Source: Bosea sp. RAC05 (GTDB lineage Bacteria > Pseudomonadota > Alphaproteobacteria > Rhizobiales > Beijerinckiaceae). Taken from it: DNA of 64,000 nucleotides. The notes below the pieces were generated by a model. It saw only the letters and a program-made list of their open reading frames with translations. It did not search any database and was not told the DNA's origin. Both the position numbers and the translations under genes were made by a program. Where the stretch lies: NCBI RefSeq assembly GCF_001713455.1, contig NZ_CP016464.1:2094001-2158000 (forward strand), in the 5' to 3' direction. The first letter of the stretch is position 1. The number at the start of each line of letters is the position of its first letter. Below, piece by piece: positions 10,007 to 19,345 of this stretch.

Positions 10007-11601
10007 CCGCGCAGCGCATCTACCTTTTCGACACGACGCTGCGCGACGGTGCGCAGACGACCGGCGTCGATTTCTCGCTCGACGACAAGCGCGCGGTGGC
10101 GGGCCTGCTCGACCGGCTCGGCATCGACTATGTCGAGGGCGGCTATCCCGGCGCCAATCCGCTCGACACCGCCTTCTTTGCGGAAAAGCCGACGAAACAC
10201 GCCAAGTTCGCCGCCTTCGGCATGACCAAGCGGGCCGGGCGCTCGGCCGCCAACGACCCGGGCATCGCCGCGCTGCTGGAGGCGAAGGCGGATGCGATCG
10301 TCTTCGTCGCCAAGAGCTGGGACTACCATGTCCATGTCGCGCTCGAGATTCCGCTCGAGGACAATCTCGCCGGCATCCGCGAAAGCGTCGAGGCGGCGAA
10401 GGCGGCGGGCCGCGAGGTCATGCTCGATTGCGAGCACTTCTTCGACGGCTACAAGGCCAACCCCGACTACGCGCTCGCCTGCGCCCGCACAGCCTATGAG
10501 GCCGGAGCGCGCTGGGTCGTGCTCTGCGACACCAATGGCGGCACGCTGCCCGACGAGATCGGCGCGATAGTCGCCGCGGTGGCGAAGGTCGTTCCCGGCG
10601 ATCATCTCGGCATCCACGCCCATGACGATTGCGGCTGCGCCGTCGCCAATTCGCTGGCCGCCATCGAGGCCGGCGCGCGCCAGATCCAGGGCACGCTGAA
10701 CGGGCTGGGCGAGCGCTGCGGCAACGCCAATCTGGTGACGCTGATCGGCGCGCTGAAGCTGAAGGAGCGCTATCGCGAGCGCTTTGCGCTGGGCATCGAC
10801 GAGAAGCAGCTCGGCGAGCTCAGCCAGGTCTCGCGCGCCCTCGACGAGATGCTCAACCGCGCGCCCAACCGGCATGCGCCCTTCGTCGGCGCCTCGGCCT
10901 TCGCCACCAAGGCCGGCATCCACGCCTCGGCCGTGCTGAAGGACCCGCGCACCTATGAGCATGTGCCACCGGAGGCCGTCGGCAACCGCCGCAAGGTGCT
11001 GATCTCCGACCAGGGCGGCAAATCGAACCTCGTCGCCGAGCTGGAGCGCATCGGCGTCACGCTCGGCCGCGACGATCCCCGGCTCGGGCGCGTGCTGGAA
11101 GAGGTCAAGGAAAAGGAAGCGCAGGGCTATGCCTTCGAGGGCGCTGACGCCTCCTTCTACCTGCTCGCCAAGCGGATCATGGGCGAGGTCCCGGCCTATT
11201 TCGAGGTCGAGCGCTTCAAGGTGAATGTGGAGCGCCGCTACAATGCGCTCGGCGACCTCGTCACCTTCTCGGAGGCGATCGTGAAGGTGAAGGTCGGCGA
11301 CGAGGTGCTGATCTCGGCCGCCGAGGGCGCGGCCGGCCCGGTCAATGCGCTCGACGTCGCGCTGCGCAAGGATCTCGGCCGCTATCAGTCGCTGATCTCA
11401 GGGCTTCGCCTCGTCGACTACAAGGTCCGCATCTTCCAGGGCGGCACGGATGCCGTCACCCGCGTCCTGATCGAGTCGGCGGACGAGACCGGCGAGCGCT
11501 GGACCACGGTGGGCGTCAGCGCCAACATCATCGATGCCTCCTTCCAGGCACTCGTCGACTCGATCACCTACAAGCTGATGCGATCCGGCGCGACGGGGTG
11601 A
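10003..11601 (+). CDS. cimA: (R)-citramalate synthase
   Basis: Condenses pyruvate and acetyl-CoA to citramalate, the first step of the threonine-independent route to isoleucine. The N-terminal HMGL-like TIM barrel carries FDTTLRDGAQTTGVDFS, the metal-binding HAHDDCGCAVANSL and GLGERCGNANLVTL; the linker has SAFATKAGIHASA; the C-terminal part (about 390-525) is the LeuA dimer/regulatory domain, which suggests feedback control by isoleucine. Length 532 fits the family's long form. The start is GTG at 10003, overlapping the stop of a 36-codon ORF. The cysS-cimA neighbourhood is common in Hyphomicrobiales. Confidence 0.93.
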   Translation: MTAQRIYLFDTTLRDGAQTTGVDFSLDDKRAVAGLLDRLGIDYVEGGYPGANPLDTAFFAEKPTKHAKFAAFGMTKRAGRSAANDPGIAALLEAKADAIVFVAKSWDYHVHVALEIPLEDNLAGIRESVEAAKAAGREVMLDCEHFFDGYKANPDYALACARTAYEAGARWVVLCDTNGGTLPDEIGAIVAAVAKVVPGDHLGIHAHDDCGCAVANSLAAIEAGARQIQGTLNGLGERCGNANLVTLIGALKLKERYRERFALGIDEKQLGELSQVSRALDEMLNRAPNRHAPFVGASAFATKAGIHASAVLKDPRTYEHVPPEAVGNRRKVLISDQGGKSNLVAELERIGVTLGRDDPRLGRVLEEVKEKEAQGYAFEGADASFYLLAKRIMGEVPAYFEVERFKVNVERRYNALGDLVTFSEAIVKVKVGDEVLISAAEGAAGPVNALDVALRKDLGRYQSLISGLRLVDYKVRIFQGGTDAVTRVLIESADETGERWTTVGVSANIIDASFQALVDSITYKLMRSGATG

Positions 11602-11636
11602 GGGAAACACCCGGCCACAAATAAGGGCGCGGGGAA

Positions 11637-11776
11637 CCCTTCTCCCGGATGGGAGAAGGGCAGGGATGAGGGACCGCCGCTGATCGTCAAAATCAGACGG
11701 AGCCGTGGCACCTTCTTGCTGCGACGGCAGGCCCTCATCCGGCGCTCCGCGCCACCTTCTCCCATCCGGGAGAAGG
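11637..11776. repeat. REP-like palindromic element downstream of cimA
   Basis: Two 22-base arms, starting CCTTCTCCCGGATGGG (from 11638) and CCTTCTCCCATCCGGG (from 11755), are exact reverse complements of each other. Each arm is itself a 9-bp hairpin (CTTCTCCC pairing with GGGAGAAG around a four-base loop). Inside, GGGATGAGGG and CCCTCATCC extend the pairing. This composite CTTCTCCC/GGGAGAAGG structure is of a kind dispersed between genes in many alphaproteobacteria, and it probably also terminates cimA and the convergent gene. A half-size relative lies at 17055-17077. Confidence 0.8.
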
Positions 11777-11798
11777 AAGAAGAGGCGTCGCGCGCCCC

Positions 11799-12143
11799 TC
11801 ACTCCGTCAAACGGATGACTTTGTCCTTGCAGAGGTCCATGCCCTCGGCGTCGGTCTCGACCGCGTCGTCGAAGCGCGCCAGCACGAAATAGCTGCAGCC
11901 GGCCGGCTTGTTCAGCTTCACGGCGATGCTCTTGCCCGGCGCCAGCGGCTTGGCGATCTTGCCGACGAGGCGGGGCTGGTCGCCGCCGGTGGCGATCTCG
12001 AACAGCGTCAGCGGCACGGCCCGCATGTTGGTGACGGTGATCTGGGCCGGTGGCTTGGCGCCCTGCGCGGCGGCCGGCAGCGCCGGCAGGAGGCCGGCAG
12101 GACAGGCGAGCAGGCCCGCCAGGACAAGTCGGTGGATCGTCAT
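11799..12143 (-). CDS. small secreted hypothetical protein
   Basis: A 114-residue exported protein from the ATG at 12143; the longer frame up to 12308 has no signal peptide in its extension. The signal is MTIHRLVLAGLLACPAGLLP with cleavage after AAAQG. The mature part is a probable beta-sandwich: QITVTNMRAVPLTLFEIAT, PLAPGKSIAVKLNKPAG and a C-terminal DAEGMDLCKDKVIRL, with two cysteines (GCSYF and DLCKD) that could pair. The N-terminal VTNxRxVxLTxFEI pattern recalls other short periplasmic rhizobial proteins of unknown role. It reads divergently from the ABC exporter gene. Confidence 0.7.
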   Translation of the reverse strand: MTIHRLVLAGLLACPAGLLPALPAAAQGAKPPAQITVTNMRAVPLTLFEIATGGDQPRLVGKIAKPLAPGKSIAVKLNKPAGCSYFVLARFDDAVETDAEGMDLCKDKVIRLTE

Positions 12144-12301
12144 GGTGTCGTTTCCCCGATGACGCGCTTGCAGCGCTGACCAATCTGACACCCGGCGTTC
12201 GGCCGAAGCAAGGCAGGGTTGTGGAAGGTTGTTCTGCGAACCCCCATGCATTCGCGGGCGTTTACCCCTATACCGGCCTCCCAACCTGGAATCGTCCCAA
12301 G

Positions 12302-14215
12302 ATGTCACCGCCTGCCGCGCCGCCCCCGGCGCCGATCTTCGCGCGCTCGGCCGTGCTCCAGCCCGGATCGGGCTTCGCCGCCACCTTCCGGGCGCTCTGG
12401 CCCTATCTCTGGCCGGCGGACCGCGCCGATCTGCGCCGCCGCGTCGTATTGGCCTTCCTGCTGCTGGTGCTCGGCCGCGTCGTGCTGATGGGCGTGCCCT
12501 TCACCTTCAAATGGGCGACGGATGCGCTCGCCGCGACACCGACCACGCTCGGCGCCTGGCTGCCCTGGCTGGTCGGCGCGCCCCTGGCGCTGACGGTGAT
12601 CTACGGCCTCGCCCGCGTCGGCTCGGCGGCCTTCATCCAGGCCCGCGACGCGCTGTTTGCCCCGGTCTTCATGCATGCGGTGCGCACGCTGGCGCTGCAG
12701 ACCTTCGGCCATCTGCACCAGCTCTCGCTGCGCTTTCATCTCGAGCGCAAGACGGGCGGGCTGACACGCGTCCTCGAACGCGGCCGCAACGGCATCGAGG
12801 AAATGGTGCGGCTCGGGCTCAACCAGCTCGTTCCGGTGACGATCGAGCTCGTCCTGATCACCGCCGTGCTGCTGACGATCTTCAACTGGCTCTATGTCGT
12901 CGTGCTGGTGGTGATGGTCACGACCTACATGGCCTACACCATCAAGGCGACGGAGTGGCGCATCGCCATCCGCACCCAGATGAACGAGTCCGACACCGAC
13001 GCCAATTCGAAGGCGATCGACTCGCTCTTGAACTACGAGACGGTGAAGTATTTCGGCGCCGAGGCGCGCGAGACTGCCCGCTACGACCTCTCGATGGCGC
13101 GCTATGAACGCAACTCGATCAAGGCCTACACCTCGCTCGCCTGGCTGAATTTCGGCCAGGCCGCGATCTTCGCGGCGGGCCTGACGATCTCGATGGTGAT
13201 GGCGGTGCAGGGCTTCCGGGCGGGCACGCTCACGGTCGGCGACTTCGTGCTGATCAACGCCATGCTGATCCAGCTCTACCAGCCGCTGAACTTCATGGGC
13301 ACCGTCTATCGCGAGATCAAGCAGGCGACGCTCGACATCGAGCAGATGTTCTCGCTGATCGGGAAGGACCCCGAGATCCAGGACAAGCCGGGCGCCAAGC
13401 CGCTCGTCGTGCCGGCCGGCGAGGTCACCTTCGAGGATGTCCACTTCGCCTATATCCCCGAGCGGCCGATCCTGAAGGGCATCTCCTTCACCGTGCCGGC
13501 GGGCAAGACCATCGCCATCGTCGGCCCGTCCGGCGCCGGCAAGTCGACGATCTCGCGCCTGCTCTTCCGCTTCTACGAGCCGCAACAGGGGCGCATCCTG
13601 ATCGACGGCCAGCCCATCGCCGATGTCCAGCAGGTCTCGCTCCGCGCCGCCATCGGCATGGTCCCGCAGGACACGGTGCTGTTCAACGACTCCATCGAGT
13701 ACAACATCCGCTATGGCCGGCCCGAGGCCACGATGGCGGAGGTCGAGGACGCAGCCCGGCTCGCCCAGATCGACCGCTTCATCAAGTCGTTGCCGGAGGG
13801 CTATGGCACTTCGGTCGGCGAGCGTGGCCTGAAGCTCTCGGGCGGCGAGAAGCAGCGCGTCGCCATCGCCCGCACCATCCTGAAAGGTCCGCCCGTGCTG
13901 GTGCTGGACGAGGCGACCTCGGCGCTGGATTCCTTCACCGAGAAGGAAATCCAGGACGCGCTCGATCTCGTCAGCCGCGGCCGCACCACGCTGGTCATCG
14001 CCCACCGGCTCTCCACCGTGATCAACGCCGACGAGATCATCGTGCTCGACAAGGGGCTGATCGCCGAGCGCGGCAGCCACGCCACGCTTCTGGCGGCCGA
14101 CGGCATCTACGCCTCGCTCTGGAACCGCCAGCGCCAGGTCGACGAGGCCAAGGCGACGCTCCAGCGCGCCAGCGCCGAGGAAGAGCCCAGCGTGCGGGTG
14201 TCGCTGGCCCCCTGA
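12302..14215 (+). CDS. Atm1-type ABC exporter (fused membrane and ATPase domains)
   Basis: A 637-residue half-transporter of the ABCB7/Atm1 class, which exports glutathione-linked metal or persulfide compounds. The start is the ATG at 12302 (MSPPAAPPPAPIFARS). The membrane domain spans about 30-330; the segment HLHQLSLRFHLERKTGGLTR and the loop SKAIDSLLNYETVKYFGAE are Atm1 hallmarks and match the glutathione-site region. The ATPase domain has Walker A GPSGAGKST, signature LSGGEKQRVAIARTI and Walker B VLVLDEATSALDS. Likely role: metal or thiol homeostasis at the inner membrane. A small membrane-protein gene follows 86 bases later. Confidence 0.92.
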   Translation: MSPPAAPPPAPIFARSAVLQPGSGFAATFRALWPYLWPADRADLRRRVVLAFLLLVLGRVVLMGVPFTFKWATDALAATPTTLGAWLPWLVGAPLALTVIYGLARVGSAAFIQARDALFAPVFMHAVRTLALQTFGHLHQLSLRFHLERKTGGLTRVLERGRNGIEEMVRLGLNQLVPVTIELVLITAVLLTIFNWLYVVVLVVMVTTYMAYTIKATEWRIAIRTQMNESDTDANSKAIDSLLNYETVKYFGAEARETARYDLSMARYERNSIKAYTSLAWLNFGQAAIFAAGLTISMVMAVQGFRAGTLTVGDFVLINAMLIQLYQPLNFMGTVYREIKQATLDIEQMFSLIGKDPEIQDKPGAKPLVVPAGEVTFEDVHFAYIPERPILKGISFTVPAGKTIAIVGPSGAGKSTISRLLFRFYEPQQGRILIDGQPIADVQQVSLRAAIGMVPQDTVLFNDSIEYNIRYGRPEATMAEVEDAARLAQIDRFIKSLPEGYGTSVGERGLKLSGGEKQRVAIARTILKGPPVLVLDEATSALDSFTEKEIQDALDLVSRGRTTLVIAHRLSTVINADEIIVLDKGLIAERGSHATLLAADGIYASLWNRQRQVDEAKATLQRASAEEEPSVRVSLAP

Positions 14216-14301
14216 CGGCGGGAGCGTGCCGCTGGCCCCGGCGGCGCGCTTCCTGCATCCTGCCGGAGCCGATCCAGACTCCCGTCCGACGAGGCGACGC
14301 G

Positions 14302-14790
14302 ATGTTCAACCCGTTGAGTTTCGTCGGCTTCCACACCTGGCTCAGCCTCATCGCCATCGTCGCCGGGATCCCGGTCGCGGTAGGGTTGCTCAGGGGCCAT
14401 GTCAGCCCGCGCTGGACCGGCGTCTTCCTGTCCACCGCCTTCGCCACCAGCGCGACCGGCTTCGGCTTTCCCTTCAGCGGGCTCTTGCCCTCGCACATCA
14501 TCGGGGCGGTGGCGCTCGCGCTGGTGGTCGTGGCGGGCTTCGCGCTCTATGCGCGCATGCTGCTCGGGCCATGGCGCGGCATCTATGCGGTCGCGGCGAT
14601 GCTGAGCTTCTATCTGCTGCTCTTCGTCCTGGTGGCGCAGGCCTTCCAGAAGGTGCCGGCGCTGCGGGCGCTGGCGCCCGCCGGATCCGTGCCGCCCTTC
14701 GCGCTCGTCGAAGGCGTGCTGCTCGCGGTCTTCGTCGGTCTGACCTGGCTGGCGGCGCGGCGCTTCACCACCTACCGCCCGGTGAGCTGA
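14302..14790 (+). CDS. predicted four-helix membrane protein
   Basis: A 162-residue integral membrane protein of unknown function, with hydrophobic segments near residues 8-28 (SFVGFHTWLSLIAIVAGIPV), 64-87, 94-115 (YAVAAMLSFYLLLFVLVAQA) and 132-153. The frame is clean and the segments are regular, so I treat it as real. It sits 86 bases after the Atm1-type exporter on the same strand and may be co-expressed. Similar short proteins are found in other Hyphomicrobiales; nothing more can be said. Confidence 0.7.
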   Translation: MFNPLSFVGFHTWLSLIAIVAGIPVAVGLLRGHVSPRWTGVFLSTAFATSATGFGFPFSGLLPSHIIGAVALALVVVAGFALYARMLLGPWRGIYAVAAMLSFYLLLFVLVAQAFQKVPALRALAPAGSVPPFALVEGVLLAVFVGLTWLAARRFTTYRPVS

Positions 14791-14803
14791 GCGGCCGCTG
14801 CGC

Positions 14804-16171
14804 TCAGCCGCGCGGGCTCGCGTGCATCCGCAGCGGCTGCTTCGGCCGCAGCGTGATCTTCAGCATCGGCTCAGGAACCTGGCCGGGCAGCGGATCGAGC
14901 CGCAGCGCCGGCAGCAGCACCGCCAGGATCGCGACCGCCTCCATTGTCGCAAAGGCACTGCCGATACAGATGCGCGGGCCGGCGCCGAAGGGCAGATAGG
15001 CGTAGCGGTGGCGCCCGCGCCCGGCATCGCCGAGGAAACGGGATGGGTCGAACTGCTCGGGCCTGTCCCACAGCCTCTCGTGACGGTGCACCGCTTGGAT
15101 CGGCACATAGAGCACCATGCCCTGCTTCAGCGCGACGCCGCCGAGCGTGAAGGGCTCCTCGACCTCCCGTGTGATCACCGGGGCGGGCGGGTAGAGCCGC
15201 ATCGCCTCCTGGAAGACCGCCCTGGTCAGCGGCAGCGCCGCGACATGGCGCGGCAACAGCGGGCCCCCTTCGGTGACCGCCGCGATCTCCTCGAGCACGC
15301 GCGCCTCCCAGTCGCGGTTCTGCGCCAGCAGATGGAAGGTCCAGGCGAGGCCGACCGCGGTCGTCTCGTGCCCGGCGGTGACGAAGGTGAGCAGGTTGTC
15401 GACGATCTCCTCGTCGCGCATCGCCCGGTCCGTCTCGGGGTCGGCGCTCGCCAGCAGCATGTCGAGCAGGTCGCCGTGCTCCGGCGGCTCGGCCCGGCGC
15501 TGCGCCACCAGCGCCCGCAGATTTTCGCGCAGATAGGTCACCGAGGCGCGCGCCCTGGCCCGGCCCGGATAGGGCAGCCAGCCCGGCAGGCCGAAGAGGT
15601 TGTAGATGACCATGAAGTTCGACGGTTCGAGATAATCCGAGATCGCCTGCTCGACCTTGCCGACATCCAGCGCCTGCGCGCCCGACAGCATCGTCTCGAT
15701 GATGATGTCGAAGGTGGTGCGCATCATCTCGTGGCCGATGTCGAGCGGCGCGGAGGCCGCCTGCCAGCGCCCGCGCGTCGCCTCCGCCGCCTCGATCATC
15801 GCCGGCAGGAAGCCGAGCAGCCTCTCGTGCTGGAAGCCCGACGCCACGGCCTGGCGCTGCCAGCGCCAATGCGCCCCATCGGCCGTCAGCAGGCCCTCGC
15901 CGATGGCGGGGCCGAGCACCTTGCGGATGAGGTTGCCCTTGCCGAGCCTGCCGGCCTGGCGGGTCAGCACCTCCTGGATCAGCGCGGGGTCGCAGACATA
16001 GAGGCTCGTGCGCCCACCGGTCGTCGCCAGTACCAGCCGCTCGCGATAGACCTCCGGCGGCATCGCCTGCAGCGGGTTGCGCAGCAGCGAGGCGATCACC
16101 GAGAGAGCCGGGCGGCGGCTCTCCACCAGCCCGTCCGGCGTCGTCGCAGCGAGGGCCTCGAGTGTCGTCAC
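14804..16171 (-). CDS. cytochrome P450
   Basis: A 455-residue heme monooxygenase. Diagnostic elements: I-helix oxygen-binding AGHETTAVGLAW, K-helix ExxR in FQEAMRLYPPAP, and the heme loop FGAGPRICIGSAFATMEA with the cysteine thiolate ligand. There is no membrane anchor, so it is a soluble bacterial type needing separate ferredoxin partners; none are encoded nearby. The overall pattern is closer to the CYP102/CYP4-like fatty-acid or terpene hydroxylases than to the CYP101 group, but the substrate is unknown. It converges with the small membrane-protein gene (13-base gap) and reads away from psd. Confidence 0.94.
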   Translation of the reverse strand: MTTLEALAATTPDGLVESRRPALSVIASLLRNPLQAMPPEVYRERLVLATTGGRTSLYVCDPALIQEVLTRQAGRLGKGNLIRKVLGPAIGEGLLTADGAHWRWQRQAVASGFQHERLLGFLPAMIEAAEATRGRWQAASAPLDIGHEMMRTTFDIIIETMLSGAQALDVGKVEQAISDYLEPSNFMVIYNLFGLPGWLPYPGRARARASVTYLRENLRALVAQRRAEPPEHGDLLDMLLASADPETDRAMRDEEIVDNLLTFVTAGHETTAVGLAWTFHLLAQNRDWEARVLEEIAAVTEGGPLLPRHVAALPLTRAVFQEAMRLYPPAPVITREVEEPFTLGGVALKQGMVLYVPIQAVHRHERLWDRPEQFDPSRFLGDAGRGRHRYAYLPFGAGPRICIGSAFATMEAVAILAVLLPALRLDPLPGQVPEPMLKITLRPKQPLRMHASPRG

Positions 16172-16345
16172 GGCAGCACTCCTGTTCGCCTGCGAAGGTG
16201 GTCGGCGAATGGGGCGCGGCGATGACGCTCTTCCCTGCGCGGCCCGAACCCCCTAAACAGCGCCCAGAACCGGCGGCCCTTTCCGCCGCAGACCGCATCG
16301 GGAGGCGCGACGGCCGCGCGCTCCGCATCACGGAATTCAAAACCC

Positions 16346-17047
16346 ATGTCGCTCGTCGATTCCGTCCGCAAGGTGATCGTGCCCATCCACAAGGAGGGCT
16401 ATGTCTTCATCGCCATCGCGCTCGTCGCGACGATCGTGCTCGCCAATCTCTGGTCGCCCTTCGGCTGGATCGGCGCGATCATCACGCTCTGGATCTGCTA
16501 TTTCTTCCGCGATCCGATCCGCATCACGCCGCAGCGCGAGGGGCTGGTGATCTCGCCGGCCGACGGCCGCGTCAGCCAGATCGCCTCGGCCCTGCCGCCG
16601 CCGGAACTGAATCTCCCGGCCGAGCCGATGACGCGCATTTCGATCTTCATGAACGTCTTCGACTGCCATGTGAACCGCGCCCCCGTGCCCGGCCGCATCG
16701 TCAAGATGGCCTATACGCCGGGCCTCTTCCTGAATGCCGAGCTCGACAAGGCGAGCGACGACAACGAGCGCAACGCGCTGGCGATCGAGACCGCCCATGG
16801 CATCGTCGGCGTCGTCCAGATCGCCGGCCTGATCGCGCGCCGCATCGTGCCCTTCGTCAAGGAGGGCGACACGATCGGCACCGGCGAGCGCTTCGGCCTG
16901 ATCCGCTTCGGCTCGCGCGTCGACGTCTACCTGCCGGTCGGCGTGATCCCGCTGGTGGGCGAGGGCCAGACGGCTTTCGCCGGTGAAACGGTGCTGGCAG
17001 ACTTCGCCGGCAGCGAGTCGGCGGTGCGCAGCTTCCGCGGCCTGTGA
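16346..17047 (+). CDS. psd: phosphatidylserine decarboxylase (archaeal/short type)
   Basis: Makes phosphatidylethanolamine from phosphatidylserine at the inner membrane. The 233-residue protein has an N-terminal membrane segment (residues 22-50, [16 protein letters not shown]), [20 protein letters not shown] and [13 protein letters not shown], and the self-cleavage site [10 protein letters not shown], where the Ser becomes the pyruvoyl group. Length and FGS site are those of the short proteobacterial type 2 family, which replaces the LGST of E. coli Psd. The next gene is pssA, the preceding step of the pathway, on the same strand. Confidence 0.95.
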   Translation: MSLVDSVRKVIVPIHKEGYVFIAIALVATIVLANLWSPFGWIGAIITLWICYFFRDPIRITPQREGLVISPADGRVSQIASALPPPELNLPAEPMTRISIFMNVFDCHVNRAPVPGRIVKMAYTPGLFLNAELDKASDDNERNALAIETAHGIVGVVQIAGLIARRIVPFVKEGDTIGTGERFGLIRFGSRVDVYLPVGVIPLVGEGQTAFAGETVLADFAGSESAVRSFRGL

Positions 17048-17054
17048 CGGGCTC

Positions 17055-17077
17055 CCTTCTCCCCCCAGGGGAGAAGG
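17055..17077. terminator. hairpin between psd and pssA
   Basis: A 10-bp stem CCTTCTCCCC / GGGGAGAAGG closes a three-base loop eight bases after the psd stop. No T-run follows, so it may attenuate rather than stop transcription into pssA. The arms share the CTTCTCCC core of the larger palindromic element at 11637-11776. Confidence 0.5.
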
Positions 17078-17124
17078 CTGGACCCGCCTAGCCTCCGACC
17101 CGAAAACCGCGTATCCCGGCTCGC

Positions 17125-17967
17125 ATGAGCGACCTGTTTCCCCCCTTCGAGCCCGAGCGCGTCGAATCGAAGCGCGCGCGCTTCACGCCGATCCCGTTCC
17201 GGCTGATCGCGCCCAACGTCATCACCCTGCTGGCGCTCTGCCTCGGGCTGACGGCGATGCGGCTCGTCGTCGAGGGCAAGCTCGAGACGGCGACGATCTG
17301 CATCCTGATCGCCGCGGCGCTGGACGGTGTCGACGGCCGCCTCGCCCGGATGCTCAAGGGCACCTCGCGCTTCGGCGCAGAGCTCGATTCGCTCTCCGAT
17401 TTCGTGAATTTCGGCGTCGCGACCGGCTATGTGCTGTGGATCTTCGTCCTGCACGATCTGAAATCCTTCGGCTGGATCATCGTGCTGACGCTGGCCTGCG
17501 CCATGGCGCTGCGCCTGGCGCGGTTCAACGTCATGATCGACGATCCCCACCGCCCGGAATGGCAGAAGAACTTCTTCGTCGGCATGCCGGCCCCGGCCGG
17601 CGCGATCACCGCGATGCTGCCGCTCTATCTGCACTTCATCGGCGTGCCCGTGCAGGATTACGGCGCGGTGCCGGTCGGCCTCTACATCCTCTTCATCGCC
17701 TTCCTGACGATCTCGCGCATCCCCTGCTACGCCGGCAAGACGCTCGGCACGCGCATTCCGCGCGACAAGGTGCTGCCGATCTTCGTCGCGGTCGTGGTCG
17801 TGGCCGGGCTGCTCTTCGCCTATCCGTTCGAGATGCTGGCGCTGGTCGTGATCGCCTATCTCGCCCTGATCCCGCTCAGCGTGGCCCGCTACCGGAAGCT
17901 CGACCGTGAGCACACCGCGGCCTCCGCGACGGCGGCTCCGGCCGAGACTCCCTCGCCCGGCGCCTGA
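17125..17967 (+). CDS. pssA: CDP-diacylglycerol--serine O-phosphatidyltransferase
   Basis: Makes phosphatidylserine from CDP-diacylglycerol and serine. The 280-residue polytopic protein carries the CDP-alcohol phosphotransferase motif in DGVDGRLARMLKGTSRFGAE followed by LDSLSD, with the expected spacing of Asp residues. About seven membrane segments follow PFRLIAPNVITLLALCLGLT. It is directly downstream of psd, giving a two-step phosphatidylethanolamine unit separated by a hairpin. The C-terminus is a low-complexity Ala/Thr/Pro tail. The gene converges on a phasin-like gene with nine bases between stops. Confidence 0.95.
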   Translation: MSDLFPPFEPERVESKRARFTPIPFRLIAPNVITLLALCLGLTAMRLVVEGKLETATICILIAAALDGVDGRLARMLKGTSRFGAELDSLSDFVNFGVATGYVLWIFVLHDLKSFGWIIVLTLACAMALRLARFNVMIDDPHRPEWQKNFFVGMPAPAGAITAMLPLYLHFIGVPVQDYGAVPVGLYILFIAFLTISRIPCYAGKTLGTRIPRDKVLPIFVAVVVVAGLLFAYPFEMLALVVIAYLALIPLSVARYRKLDREHTAASATAAPAETPSPGA

Positions 17968-17976
17968 GGGCTTTCG

Positions 17977-18366
17977 TCAGCCCCGGCGCTTGCGCCCGCT
18001 GAGGCGCGCCGCATTGGCGCTGGTGCGCTTGGCGAAGGGCTCCAGCGTGGAATGCGCGACCTTGGCTGCGGCTTCGCCCAGGTCGATGCTGCCCGGCAGG
18101 CTGAAGGCCATGCCCCACCAGAACAAGGCGCTCGCCTGCGTCGCGGCGAAACCGCTCTCCATGACGGCCGTCACCTTCTCCGTCACCGCCTTGGCGGCTT
18201 CGCGCTGGCCCCCGCTGTCGCCGAGTGCACCGCGCATCAGGATCGGCATGCGCATCGCGATCGTGAGGCCTGCATCGGCCTGCAGCGTCGCCATGCGCAC
18301 GGCCAACGCCTGGGCGGCACCTCCCGCAGCGATCGCGGGACGCGTCTTCCGGCTCGATGTTGGCAT
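17977..18366 (-). CDS. phasin-like hypothetical protein
   Basis: A 129-residue helical protein from the ATG at 18366 (MPTSSRKTRPAIAAGG). It contains TIAMRMPILMRGALGD, then a long amphipathic helix AVTEKVTAVMESGFAATQAS and a basic C-terminus (LSGRKRRG). The layout of a MRMP-type helix followed by VxEKVxAxxE recalls short phasin-family proteins that coat polyhydroxyalkanoate granules, but similarity is weak. A very long frame extending to 19641 is a shadow of maf. No signal peptide. Function is a guess. Confidence 0.6.
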   Translation of the reverse strand: MPTSSRKTRPAIAAGGAAQALAVRMATLQADAGLTIAMRMPILMRGALGDSGGQREAAKAVTEKVTAVMESGFAATQASALFWWGMAFSLPGSIDLGEAAAKVAHSTLEPFAKRTSANAARLSGRKRRG

Positions 18367-18699
18367 GGGGGGAACTCCGGAACGTCGCAGGGCGGATCGC
18401 CGATGACACAACGCGTGTGGTGGCCTCGATGATCCCGCGGCCCGACAATCTGTCGGGTCGGGTCTCGGCGGGCAAGGCTGGAATCGCGGTTCGGCTGCAT
18501 CAATTATGCGCATGGTGAATGGCTCGCCGTTTTCGAGAGCAGTGTCCCGCGCCAGACGCGGGGCTGTCTGGGCCGATTTATCCGACGGCCGAAATGCTCT
18601 AGAGGCTTGTCGATCCAGCGCGGCGCCCCGGCCGTGCCCGAACCCCTCGGTCCGCCCTTGAGCTTCTTTTCCTCTCCCAAACATCCCGGCTGGCGCCCG
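18367..18699. other. 333-base region between the phasin-like gene and maf
   Basis: The region lies between divergently read genes, so it should hold both promoters. GC is locally lower around 18495-18560 (CATCAATTATGCGCATGG). In-frame TTG and GTG codons upstream of the chosen maf ATG leave open that the last 100 bases are coding. No RNA gene or convincing promoter consensus was identified. Confidence 0.35.
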
Positions 18700-19308
18700 A
18701 TGCTGGTCCTGGCCTCGGCCTCGCCGCGTCGGCTCGCTTTGCTCGAGCAGGTCGGCCTCAAGCCGGACGCGCTGCTGCCGGCCGATCTCGACGAGACCCC
18801 GCTGAAGGGCGAGCGCCCGCGCGATCTCTCCCGCCGGCTGGCCCGCGAGAAGGCCCAGGCCGCCCGCATCGGCGCCGCCGCGCGGCCCGACCTCGAAGGC
18901 TGCTACATCGTCGCCGCCGACACCGTCGTCGCGGTCGGTCGCCGCATCCTGCCCAAGGCCGAGATCGTCGACGAGGCCGCCGCCTGCCTGCGCCTGCTCT
19001 CGGGTCGAGCCCACCGGGTCTACACCTCGGTCGCCCTGGTGACGCCGGGCGGGGCGGTCCGCGAGCGCGTCGTCGAGACGCGGCTGCGCTTCAAGCGGCT
19101 CTCGACCGAGGACATCGAGACCTATCTCGCCTCGGGCGAGTGGCGCGGCAAGGCCGGCGGCTATGCCATCCAGGGCATCGCCGGCTCCTTCGTCGTCAAA
19201 CTCGTCGGCTCCTACAGCGCCGTCGTCGGCCTGCCCCTGCACGAGACCGTCAATCTGCTGGGCGGCGAGGGCTTCCCGGTCCGCTTCGGCTGGATGAACG
19301 TGGCGTAG
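18700..19308 (+). CDS. maf: Maf-like nucleotide pyrophosphatase
   Basis: House-cleaning NTP pyrophosphatase acting on modified or non-canonical nucleotides. The ATG at 18700 gives the family's normal start [20 protein letters not shown] and a 202-residue protein; an in-frame TTG at 18607 would add 31 residues with no family match. Motifs: [12 protein letters not shown], the catalytic-aspartate region [34 protein letters not shown] and [14 protein letters not shown]. In many Hyphomicrobiales maf is followed directly by yacG; here yacG is 2.6 kb away, behind three other genes. Confidence 0.93.
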   Translation: MLVLASASPRRLALLEQVGLKPDALLPADLDETPLKGERPRDLSRRLAREKAQAARIGAAARPDLEGCYIVAADTVVAVGRRILPKAEIVDEAAACLRLLSGRAHRVYTSVALVTPGGAVRERVVETRLRFKRLSTEDIETYLASGEWRGKAGGYAIQGIAGSFVVKLVGSYSAVVGLPLHETVNLLGGEGFPVRFGWMNVA

Positions 19309-19345
19309 CGGCGATCGCGGTTCCGCGTGGGGCTGTGATCTGCCC

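Noticed and set aside
12305..14080. A 591-codon minus-strand frame opposite the ABC exporter
   Set aside because: The exporter on the plus strand has all ATPase motifs; the antisense product is Arg/Asp/His-rich without structure.
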